From Paenibacillus sp. DCT19 (GTDB taxonomy: Bacteria; Bacillota; Bacilli; Paenibacillales; Paenibacillaceae), in NCBI RefSeq assembly GCF_003268635.1, contig NZ_CP029639.1, forward strand, positions 3,979,501 to 4,043,500: a DNA stretch of 64,000 nucleotides, read 5' to 3'. Made by a program: the position numbers and the translations under genes. Below are positions 49,386-57,399 of this stretch, in pieces (within the stretch, counting starts at the first letter, position 1; every line of letters starts with the position of its first letter). Below the pieces are notes generated by a model, which was given only the letters and a program-made list of their open reading frames with translations, was not told the DNA's origin and ran no database searches.

Positions 49386-50407
49386 TTATGAACGGGATAT
49401 ACTCCGATTTTTATCACGGAAGAGCTCATTATGGGAGGAAACATACGCCATCCTAGCTGCCTCTGGATTCAAGTATAGTTTCGCACGATTCACCGCAACG
49501 ATTGCATCATTAAAAGCCCCAGCTATGAGCCGTACTTTGCTCTCATTGGTGGCACAATCTCCAGCTGCAAATACACCCGGTAGGTTGGTCTCAGCGTGTT
49601 GACTCATCAAAACCATTCCGTCACTCATTTTTAATCCACAACTGGCAAGATCACTTAGATTACTTGTATATCCATGGCTAATCACTACTTCATCCACATC
49701 CAATAAGATATGCTCTCGGTTCAACGTATGCGTAATGCCAACCTGGTTAATGCGTTCACCATTGGTTTGTAGCTGTGTAATCTGATACGGAGTTCTTACA
49801 TCCGCTATCTCGTACATCTCGCTGACATTCCGTTCCATTGCACGAAATTCAGATTGACGATGAACCACGTTAACACGTTGAGCAACTTTAGCAAGTTCAA
49901 TGGCCCAGTCTACAGCACTGTTGCCTCCACCTGAAACAAGCACACGTTTACCTGCAAAGTATTCCGGGTTTTGCACCGTATAGTGAAGATTTACATGCTC
50001 ATTATCATTTGATTCCTGGAGCTCTAGCCTCTGAATTTCAGCGACGCCACGACCTACTGCGATGATCATCGTTCGGGTATAGTGGATCTCCCCTCAGTGG
50101 TATACATCGCCAATATTCCGTTATCCAGACGAGAGAAGCGTTCCATCTGACGATTGAATATAACCGTTGGGTTAAATGTGTTGGCCTGCTGTACAAGCCA
50201 CTCTATCAACTTCGAACATTTCATAGGTGGTAACCCACCTACATCCCAAATCGTCTTCTCGGCATAGGTGTGCAGAAATCCGCCAAGTTGATCTTTACCT
50301 TCAATAATTTTGACCTTCATCTCACGCATGCCCGCATAAAAGGCCGCATACATTCCGGCAGGGCCGCCTCCAATGATGGTTACATCATAAATATCTTCTT
50401 CACGCAT
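49386..50407 (-). CDS. Ferredoxin/flavodoxin-NADP reductase, YumC type (frameshifted)
   Basis: A thioredoxin-reductase-like FAD enzyme of about 340 residues that passes electrons between NADPH and ferredoxin or flavodoxin. The FAD site is 'DVTIIGGGPAGMYAAFYAGM', the NADPH site 'RVLVSGGGNSAVDWAIELA' and the second FAD motif 'LPGVFAAGDCA'. No CxxC redox pair is present, which separates it from thioredoxin reductase. The frame breaks after 'YTTEG': the CCCC at 50090-50093 needs one more C, giving 'TEGEIHYTRTMIIAVG'. It follows the siderophore-binding lipoprotein by 61 bp behind the same Fur box, so it may supply electrons for flavodoxin or siderophore iron release (inference). Confidence 0.85.
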
Positions 50408-50468
50408 TGTGAACACATCCTGTATTCATTAGTTATGAAATGCGAGACTCGATAGCGGAGTCCATTTT

Positions 50469-51458
50469 CTACAATTCATTTTTCTCCTCAAAAGCAGCAA
50501 CGATATCATCAATCACATAGCTATCTGCAAGTGGAGCCATACCTAGATTGAACCATTCCTTGCCACCTACCATGTACACATGATCTCCCTTGACGGCTTT
50601 TAGATTTTTCCACAATGATGTCGATAACATCTGTTCAAATTTCTTTTTAATTTCCGGATTATTCTCGTCATCAAGCTGAACGATTAGATGATCTGCATCG
50701 TACTCAGGCAGCACCTCCAGGGATACGGACATGGCCTTTTCGGACTGCGGGAAATTAGGAACCGGCTTCATTCCGAGTCGTTTGTGTACAAAGTTGCCTC
50801 GGTCGATGTTTTCACCATGCATTACAATTTCTTTTTCCATGACCCGAATATACAGCACCGTTTCATCACCAATCAGTTTGTTCAATGTGTCAGCAGCTGT
50901 CTTCTCCTTCTGCACTAAATCTTGTATGACCTTCTCGGCCTGCTCTTCCTTGTCTACAATTTTGGCGATATCACGAAGCTCATCACGCCAGTCATCACGA
51001 CCTTGCAACAATACAGTTGGGGCTATTAGCGTCAACTGGTCATAGTCTTTTTCAGACCACCAGGCTGGAGCAATAATTAAATCAGGATTCGCTTCCATAA
51101 TAGCTTCAAAATTTGGTGTTTTGCCAATGCCCATTTTCATCGTATTCGAGAAAGGCTCTGACAGATATGAAGGAAATTCGTCATGATAATTTTGTACAGC
51201 AACAGGCACAATACCAAGGGCATACAAAAATTCTGGATATACTACGGATAGACCAACCACCCTTTGTGGTGATTCTGGAATTTCAATTTCGCCCATCTCA
51301 CTATTCACTGTTTTTACGTTACTTTCTTGTGACGTTGCTCCACTCTCCACATGATCCTGTCCGGAGCCCGTGCTTACTTCCTGCCCCTTCGCACCACACG
51401 CGGTAATAACGAGCAGAATCAAAATTGTGCTTACTAAAGTTAGCCATTTAAATCTCAT
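50469..51458 (-). CDS. Iron-siderophore ABC transporter substrate-binding lipoprotein
   Basis: A 329-residue extracellular lipoprotein (lipobox VITAC, Cys ~21) of the FhuD/FepB/BtuF group. Family marks are 'SPQRVVGLSVVYPEFLYALG', 'ANPDLIIAPAWW' and 'LWKNLKAVKGDHVYMVGG'. It would deliver a ferric siderophore to a permease that is not in this window. A 19-bp Fur box lies 49 bp upstream, and a Btr-like AraC regulator is the preceding gene. Co-transcribed with the ferredoxin/flavodoxin reductase. Confidence 0.92.
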   Translation of the reverse strand: MRFKWLTLVSTILILLVITACGAKGQEVSTGSGQDHVESGATSQESNVKTVNSEMGEIEIPESPQRVVGLSVVYPEFLYALGIVPVAVQNYHDEFPSYLSEPFSNTMKMGIGKTPNFEAIMEANPDLIIAPAWWSEKDYDQLTLIAPTVLLQGRDDWRDELRDIAKIVDKEEQAEKVIQDLVQKEKTAADTLNKLIGDETVLYIRVMEKEIVMHGENIDRGNFVHKRLGMKPVPNFPQSEKAMSVSLEVLPEYDADHLIVQLDDENNPEIKKKFEQMLSTSLWKNLKAVKGDHVYMVGGKEWFNLGMAPLADSYVIDDIVAAFEEKNEL

Positions 51459-51506
51459 TTCTGTATGTACCCCCTATATGTCAATAAGTAATGACAATGT
51501 CTAATT

Positions 51507-51525
51507 AATAATAATTATCATTATC
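51507..51525 (-). promoter_or_regulatory. Fur box of the siderophore operon
   Basis: On the minus strand GATAATGATAATTATTATT matches the classical 19-bp Fur consensus at 17 positions. It lies 49 bp upstream of the lipoprotein gene. Confidence 0.85.
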
Positions 51526-51590
51526 ATCGTGATATAGGAGTAGTATAATTAAATTTAGTCTAGCATGATATTGACGATTCAGACTTTTTA

Positions 51591-53234
51591 CTATGGACGA
51601 TCGTGCCATAGCTTTAATAGTTCGTGCAGCATAAGTTCATGGGTAAACGCAGTATAATCGAGCAGAACGCTAGACATTAATATGTCCACCTTACCGTTTC
51701 GTACAGCATCAATGTTATTCCATTCGTCTGAAGCTCGAAGGCGTGTCCAAGTCTGTTTAGAAGTCTCATCTTCACCTATGATCAACAATAATCTTGCAAA
51801 ATGGAGCATGGATACTTCCTGTAGGGTGACGGAATCCTTGTTCCAGAGAGCCTCTGTTCCTGAAGGAGCATTCATTTCCATATCTTCATAAAAGACAGAA
51901 GCAATACTTCCAGGTCCAAGTACCTGCAGATGCTCACCGTACACTTTCAAGACGAGCAATTCGTCTTCACGAATTGTCACTGCAAGCTCCCTCTTCACTT
52001 GGGCTGCCTGCTCTTCGTACCGCTTAAGCCACACATCCGCGATATCCGATCTATCCAAAAATCGAGCAACCACTCTCAAATGCTCTTTCCAGTCATTGTT
52101 TTCCCAAGGAATCGTGCAGACGGGAGCAATGGTCTGAAGCTGACTTTGCAAAGACTCAGACTGATCTGTTGATACAGCAACAATATAATCTGGTTGAATG
52201 GATTCAAGCTGTTCCAGCCAAGTGTCCTCCACTTCTGCGAGTGGGATCACCTTGTCCGTCTGATATTTTCGACGGTAATAATTCGTCCACGGATGACGTG
52301 CTGGAGCGGCACATGGGATGATCTGTAATGCAAGCAGGATGCCAATACTGAACGGATGAACGGCAGCAATTTTTTGTTTGCTATTGCGTATGAATGCGGC
52401 TGGTGGAATACCCGAGATTTGTTTGAATTTACGGCGGAAATATGATTCATCCTGATAACCTACATATGAAGCAACATCCTTGAGTCGATAATTGTGATCG
52501 TTCCTCATCAAAATCTGGGCCTGCTTGATTCGGTAAGAGGTCAAATAATCCATTGCACTACAACCATATCTCTTTTTAAATACACGCATGAAGTGCCTTG
52601 AACTCATTCGCGCAACAGCTGCCAGCTCCGGAATGCTTATTTTATTCGTATAATTCTGCTCCAAGTAGATCTTCACCTGTTCAACAGGTAAAGCCTGTTC
52701 ATTCTCATCTGCAAGAACACCATCGGAAAATATGGTATACATTAGCTCCTGAAATCGAATCTGGCCGTAATACCGTTTCAAGCCGTCTTTGTCCATGATG
52801 AACTGATAGATCATCTGGCAGAGTTCACCTACAACAACGGGTGAAAGGGATGTTAGTTCACCGTTTAGCTCATAACGGATCAGCTGCTTGATTCGATCCA
52901 AAGCTACTAATTTGTCTTGCTTCTGTGTGAACAATACATCAAAGCTCATATGATACACACCGTATTCGTCTAAGGAATGCACATTCGCCTCTACCAATTG
53001 CCCAGGAAAGCCGATATATAGTCCGCCTGAACGCAACTCCACAAAATTACCGTCGATCCTTAACCAGCCCTGTCCACTAACCACAAATATAAGCAGATAA
53101 GTTTCAATAAAATGCTTTTTCAAGAACCATTCGCTCGTATTCTCATTTGTATGATCTATATAAGTGAGCTTAAAATGCATATGATCCAACGGCTCAAACC
53201 GAGCTGATGGTATAGTCGTATAGGTATCGTGCAA
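51591..53234 (-). CDS. AraC regulator fused to a siderophore-binding domain (Btr-like)
   Basis: A 547-residue transcriptional activator. It has an N-terminal cupin-like ligand domain, two AraC helix-turn-helix motifs (~residues 190-290: 'ISIPELAAVARMSSRHFMRV' and 'LKDVASYVGYQDESYFRRKF'), and a C-terminal periplasmic-binding-protein domain (~305-545: 'IQPDYIVAVSTDQSE'). B. subtilis Btr has the same layout and activates ferric-bacillibactin uptake genes when it binds the siderophore. It is upstream of, and on the same strand as, the binding lipoprotein, which is its likely target. 132 bp separate the two genes. Confidence 0.9.
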   Translation of the reverse strand: MHDTYTTIPSARFEPLDHMHFKLTYIDHTNENTSEWFLKKHFIETYLLIFVVSGQGWLRIDGNFVELRSGGLYIGFPGQLVEANVHSLDEYGVYHMSFDVLFTQKQDKLVALDRIKQLIRYELNGELTSLSPVVVGELCQMIYQFIMDKDGLKRYYGQIRFQELMYTIFSDGVLADENEQALPVEQVKIYLEQNYTNKISIPELAAVARMSSRHFMRVFKKRYGCSAMDYLTSYRIKQAQILMRNDHNYRLKDVASYVGYQDESYFRRKFKQISGIPPAAFIRNSKQKIAAVHPFSIGILLALQIIPCAAPARHPWTNYYRRKYQTDKVIPLAEVEDTWLEQLESIQPDYIVAVSTDQSESLQSQLQTIAPVCTIPWENNDWKEHLRVVARFLDRSDIADVWLKRYEEQAAQVKRELAVTIREDELLVLKVYGEHLQVLGPGSIASVFYEDMEMNAPSGTEALWNKDSVTLQEVSMLHFARLLLIIGEDETSKQTWTRLRASDEWNNIDAVRNGKVDILMSSVLLDYTAFTHELMLHELLKLWHDRP

Positions 53235-53512
53235 AGATCTCCCTCCAGCCCTAAGTATCGATTTTCTCTAAGTTGTTTCAATATAACATATGAATTCTAG
53301 CTTGATCTAAGATAAACGTTTCATAAGATGACCATCGTTTGTTGATTTTATTGAATTGACAGTAAAGGGAGTACTAGATAAAAAAACACCCCGGTAACCT
53401 TTATACTTGCCTCCAACGAATAGGTTGCTCTTATCCGAGAAGATCAAGTTAAAAGAATACCAGAGTGTTCTAGTTTAAAATCTTATACGCTTAGGAAGTG
53501 TTCAAGTTTGCT
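53235..53512. other. Intergenic region, no gene seen
   Basis: It lies between the second ABC exporter gene and btr. A T7 tract on the minus strand near 53378-53386 follows weakly paired sequence and may end the ABC transcript; no clear hairpin or regulator site is visible. Confidence 0.4.
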
Positions 53513-55363
53513 CTACAAAAATTTGTACTGAGCCTCAATAAGCCCATTATACACACCTTGCTGTTTAATCAACTGATCATGGTTTCCTTCTTCTTTAATT
53601 TCACCATGATCCAGTACAATAATATTATCCGCATTCCGAATCGTCGAGAGACGGTGAGCGACCATAAAGGATGTTCTACCCTGCAACAGAACCTTCAATG
53701 CCTCTTGGATTTTCAGTTCAGTCTCCGTATCAATACTTGCTGTCGCTTCATCTAGAATTAAGATACGCGGATTAGCTAGCAATGCACGAGCGAAGGATAA
53801 CAGTTGGCGTTGACCCATAGATAAGACATTGCCGCGCTCTTCAACTTCGGTATCATACCCACCTGGAAGCTTCATAATGAATTCATGAGCGTTTACTGCT
53901 TTTGCAGCGTCCTCCACTTCTTCATTGGTTGCATCCAACCGCCCGAATCGAATATTATCACGGATCGTACCAGAGAAAATAAACGTATCCTGCAGTACGA
54001 TACTGATCTGACTTCGTAAGCTCTCTACGGTTACATCCCGAACGTCCCGACCATCAATCGTTAAACGCCCGTCAGATATGTCATAGAAACGGCTGATTAA
54101 GTTAATGATTGTACTTTTACCGGAGCCTGTGTGACCCACTAGTGCAATCGATTGACCAGCGGCTGCCTTAAAGCTGATTCCCTTCAGCGCCTGTCTGCCT
54201 TTCTCGTACTCGAATACAACATTGTCAAATACGATGTCCCCTTTGATTGCAGGAAGTGGCTTCGCACCCGGTTTGTCTGCAATGCTTGGCTTCTCATCCA
54301 TGAATTCAAAGATCCGTTCAGAAGACGCCATTGCAACCAGTAATTGATTGTACATTTGACCTAGACGATTGATTGGGTCCCAGAAGTTACCAACGTAGTT
54401 GGCGAATGCAACAAGCAAGCCGACAGTCAACTGATTATCCTGGATCAGGTAAGCACCAAACCAGAACAGAATTAATGTACCAAAGCCACCCGTAATCTCA
54501 ATGAGCGGTCCGAAGCCCTGGTTCATCGCCGAAGCTCTATCCCAAGACTTTTTGCTGGACATATTCATGTTGTCAAAGTATTTCATGTTCTCTTTTTCCT
54601 GCGTATACGCTTGAGTCACTCGAATCCCTTGAATGGATTCATTCAAGTGGGAGTTAATACGGGAGTTCTTCATACGTACATCCTGCCATGCACGGCGGAT
54701 TAACACACGCAGTTTGGTCGAGATAATAAACATAATTGGAACCGTGATAATGACAGCAAGCCCCAGCTTCCAGTTAATTAGCAACAAAATGACGATGATA
54801 CCAAGCAACTGTACACAGTCGATCATGACGTTAACTGCACCATTCGTAAACAAGTCCTGCAAGGAGTTAATGTCATTGGTGACACGTACAAGCACTGAGC
54901 CTGCTGGTCTTTTGTCAAAAAAGTTAAAGGACAATTTCTGGATATGCTTGAACAGATCTGACCGAAGATCGTAAATCACTCGCTGTCCAATAATATTGGT
55001 CAATTTGATCCGATACGTATTGGCACCCCACTGAATTAAATACAGTGCAAGAACCGAGCCAGCGATCAAATAAAGCAATGTCATACTGGGCAATCCCGTC
55101 TGTGGTGCTATTGCACGGTCAATCGCCAAACTGATTAGAAACGGTACAGACAATTTGGTTATTGTCCCCAGAATCATCATTAATATAACGAGTGGCAAGA
55201 GCTGCCTTGCATAAGGTTTCATATATGCAAACAATCGGCCAAACTCTTTCCAGTTAAACGGTTTCTCAATAATTTCGTCATCTTGATATACGAATCTTTC
55301 ATTTAACTTTTGATTAGAAGTCCCCTTGACCTCGCCCCTATCTGCTACCGTATCGGCACTCAT
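53513..55363 (-). CDS. ABC exporter half-transporter, catalytic-site subunit (BmrD/YheH-like)
   Basis: A 616-residue type IV ABC half-exporter: six helices (~residues 60-350) then an ATPase with Walker A 'GHTGSGKST', signature LSMGQ and canonical Walker B 'ILILDEATASID' with the catalytic Glu. The N-terminal ~50 residues are an extra hydrophilic arm, as in BmrD/LmrD. The frame is open up to 55603, but the true start is the ATG at 55363, four nucleotides past the TGA of the upstream partner and behind AGGTGA. It forms a heterodimer with that partner; drugs and lipids are the usual substrates. Confidence 0.9.
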   Translation of the reverse strand: MSADTVADRGEVKGTSNQKLNERFVYQDDEIIEKPFNWKEFGRLFAYMKPYARQLLPLVILMMILGTITKLSVPFLISLAIDRAIAPQTGLPSMTLLYLIAGSVLALYLIQWGANTYRIKLTNIIGQRVIYDLRSDLFKHIQKLSFNFFDKRPAGSVLVRVTNDINSLQDLFTNGAVNVMIDCVQLLGIIVILLLINWKLGLAVIITVPIMFIISTKLRVLIRRAWQDVRMKNSRINSHLNESIQGIRVTQAYTQEKENMKYFDNMNMSSKKSWDRASAMNQGFGPLIEITGGFGTLILFWFGAYLIQDNQLTVGLLVAFANYVGNFWDPINRLGQMYNQLLVAMASSERIFEFMDEKPSIADKPGAKPLPAIKGDIVFDNVVFEYEKGRQALKGISFKAAAGQSIALVGHTGSGKSTIINLISRFYDISDGRLTIDGRDVRDVTVESLRSQISIVLQDTFIFSGTIRDNIRFGRLDATNEEVEDAAKAVNAHEFIMKLPGGYDTEVEERGNVLSMGQRQLLSFARALLANPRILILDEATASIDTETELKIQEALKVLLQGRTSFMVAHRLSTIRNADNIIVLDHGEIKEEGNHDQLIKQQGVYNGLIEAQYKFL

Positions 55364-55367
55364 GAGT

Positions 55368-57131
55368 TCACCTGCTCCCAGCCTCCCGCTTACCGCGGGC
55401 AATGTAATCTGCATATTGAATTTTATAAACATCCTGATATGGTCCAGGTACTTCAATAAGGTCTTTGTGTTTCCCGCGCTGCACGACACGCCCTTCATCG
55501 AGCACCAGAATCTCATCTGCATGTCGTAGAGAAGATATCCGGTGGGCAATAATAAATGTCGTTCTACCACGCATGACCTCTTGGAAGCCGGATTGAATCT
55601 CATGCTCGGTTTCCATATCTACCGCACTGGTTGCATCATCAAGCACTAGAATTTTCGGGTTTTTCAACAAAGCTCTTGCGATCGCAATCCGCTGTTTCTG
55701 ACCACCTGAAAGACCCATTCCGCGCTCACCGACAACCGTGTCATACCCTTCCGGGAACTCCATAATGAAATCATGTGCTTTGGCCAGCTTCGCTGCCCGA
55801 ATAATTTCATCCATCGTTACATTTTTCAAACCGTAGGAAATATTGTTACGAATGCTTGAGGAGAACAGGAACGTCTCCTGAAAAACTGAAGCGATCTGAC
55901 TACGTAAACTACGAATACCGATGTCTTTAATATTTTTTCCATCCAGCTTAATCGTGCCCGAGTTCACGTTGTACGCACGCATCAGGAGCTGAATAATCGT
56001 CGATTTTCCTGACCCTGTTCCGCCAAGGAAACCGATGACTGTTCCAGGAGGTGCATCAAAGTTAATATCTGTCACAGCTGCCATCTTGTTGCCATACGCA
56101 AAGGTTACTGACTCGAAGGTTACATGTCCTTTAACATGATCTGCCTCCATAATAAGTGGATCTTCTGTTTCTTGTACATCTACTGGCGTATTCAATAGTT
56201 CTAGTACGCGTTCACCCGAAGCTTTTGATTGAGTATAGTTGTTGATATGGAAACCGAGGTTCCACATTGGTCCAATTATGTACCAGATCAAACTGAAAAA
56301 GGCAACGAGTTCACCAAGTGTTAGCGTTTGCTGAATAACCATTCTGCCACCGATGACCAAGAGCAAGACCACACTTACAGAAGCAAGGATCTCCATGATC
56401 GGAAAATAATGACTCCATAAGGTTGCTGCATGAATCTGATTCGTTTTGTAACGTTCGTTGCGTGTAGAGAACTTCTCCACTTCATAAGGCTCACGAGCAA
56501 AAGATTTAACCGTACGCACGCCTGTGATATTCTCCTGTACGGCTGTCGTGAGTGAACTCAGCGCGAGTCGCATTTCCTGGAACGCAGGGTGAATTCGGGA
56601 TTCGAATCTTAGCGCAACGAAGGCAAGTAGAGGAATACAAATGAGTGTATACAGGGTAAGCTGCCAACTCATCGTCATCATCATAATTGCGCCGAATACG
56701 ACCATTAATACCATGTTGAGAATCTGGGCGAAGCCAAACCCGATAAAGTTCCGGATCGCTTCCAAATCTCCCGTGAGGCGGGACATCAGATCTCCCGTTT
56801 TGGCCGTGTCATAATAACGGAAGGATAAAAATTGAAGCTTTTCATAACAAGCATTACGAAGCCGGTATGCCAAAAAGTTACCCAGTCGGCCTCCAAAGAA
56901 ACCGTGTAAAAATTGCATGCCCGCTTTTAAAATAACAACACCTAACACTGTCAAAGCAAGTATGGGAACGTCTTCAAAATTTCGCGGTATAATTACGTTA
57001 TCAATCAAAATCCTTAGCAGGTTCGGATATACAAGCCCGAGTGCAGTCGCTATGGCGAGGAACAAGATTGATACAAATAAATACGATCGCTTTTCCCAAA
57101 AAAAGGTTTGCAGTTGCCTGAGAACATCCAT
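55368..57131 (-). CDS. ABC exporter half-transporter, degenerate-site subunit (BmrC/YheI-like)
   Basis: A 587-residue half-exporter with six helices and an ATPase carrying Walker A 'GGTGSGKST', signature LSGGQ and Walker B 'ILVLDDATSAVD'. The catalytic Glu is replaced by Asp, so one of the two ATP sites of the heterodimer should be weak, as known for BmrC/BmrD and LmrCD. It is the first gene of the pair; 4 nt separate its stop from the partner's start. A 268-bp leader lies upstream. Confidence 0.9.
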   Translation of the reverse strand: MDVLRQLQTFFWEKRSYLFVSILFLAIATALGLVYPNLLRILIDNVIIPRNFEDVPILALTVLGVVILKAGMQFLHGFFGGRLGNFLAYRLRNACYEKLQFLSFRYYDTAKTGDLMSRLTGDLEAIRNFIGFGFAQILNMVLMVVFGAIMMMTMSWQLTLYTLICIPLLAFVALRFESRIHPAFQEMRLALSSLTTAVQENITGVRTVKSFAREPYEVEKFSTRNERYKTNQIHAATLWSHYFPIMEILASVSVVLLLVIGGRMVIQQTLTLGELVAFFSLIWYIIGPMWNLGFHINNYTQSKASGERVLELLNTPVDVQETEDPLIMEADHVKGHVTFESVTFAYGNKMAAVTDINFDAPPGTVIGFLGGTGSGKSTIIQLLMRAYNVNSGTIKLDGKNIKDIGIRSLRSQIASVFQETFLFSSSIRNNISYGLKNVTMDEIIRAAKLAKAHDFIMEFPEGYDTVVGERGMGLSGGQKQRIAIARALLKNPKILVLDDATSAVDMETEHEIQSGFQEVMRGRTTFIIAHRISSLRHADEILVLDEGRVVQRGKHKDLIEVPGPYQDVYKIQYADYIARGKREAGSR

Positions 57132-57320
57132 GTTTCTCCTCCTCTTGTCTAGTTCAAAATAGTATGAACATTTATGAAGTTTATCACCGTCCCCCTTCGC
57201 GGCAAAGCGAATAACAGACCATATTCAGGCTACTTTCTCCTTAATGCGGCATTAACAGGGGTAAACAACCACCTATCAATCAAATGTTTGAATATTCTCT
57301 TCATTTCAGGTTGTTCGTAC

Positions 57321-57364
57321 AAAAAAAAGGCTCCCTTGTTGACCTCTTGGTCGGGAGCCTTTTT
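57321..57364 (-). terminator. Terminator of dynA, or attenuator of the ABC operon
   Basis: AAAAAGGCTCCC pairs with GGGAGCCTTTTT around a 17-nt loop; T8 follows on the minus strand, 36 bp after the dynA stop. Confidence 0.82.
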
Positions 57365-57399
57365 GAACATGAATTTATAGGTACACACTTCGTGTAGAC

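Noticed and set aside
49330..49602. Plus-strand frame of 90 codons after GAGGAG
   Set aside because: It is antisense to the C-terminal part of the ferredoxin/flavodoxin reductase and its product resembles nothing; the SD-like site is chance.
53513..55603. Longer version of the second ABC gene starting at 55603
   Set aside because: The extra 80 residues overlap the partner gene by 236 bp; the ATG at 55363 with SD just after the partner's stop is the natural start.
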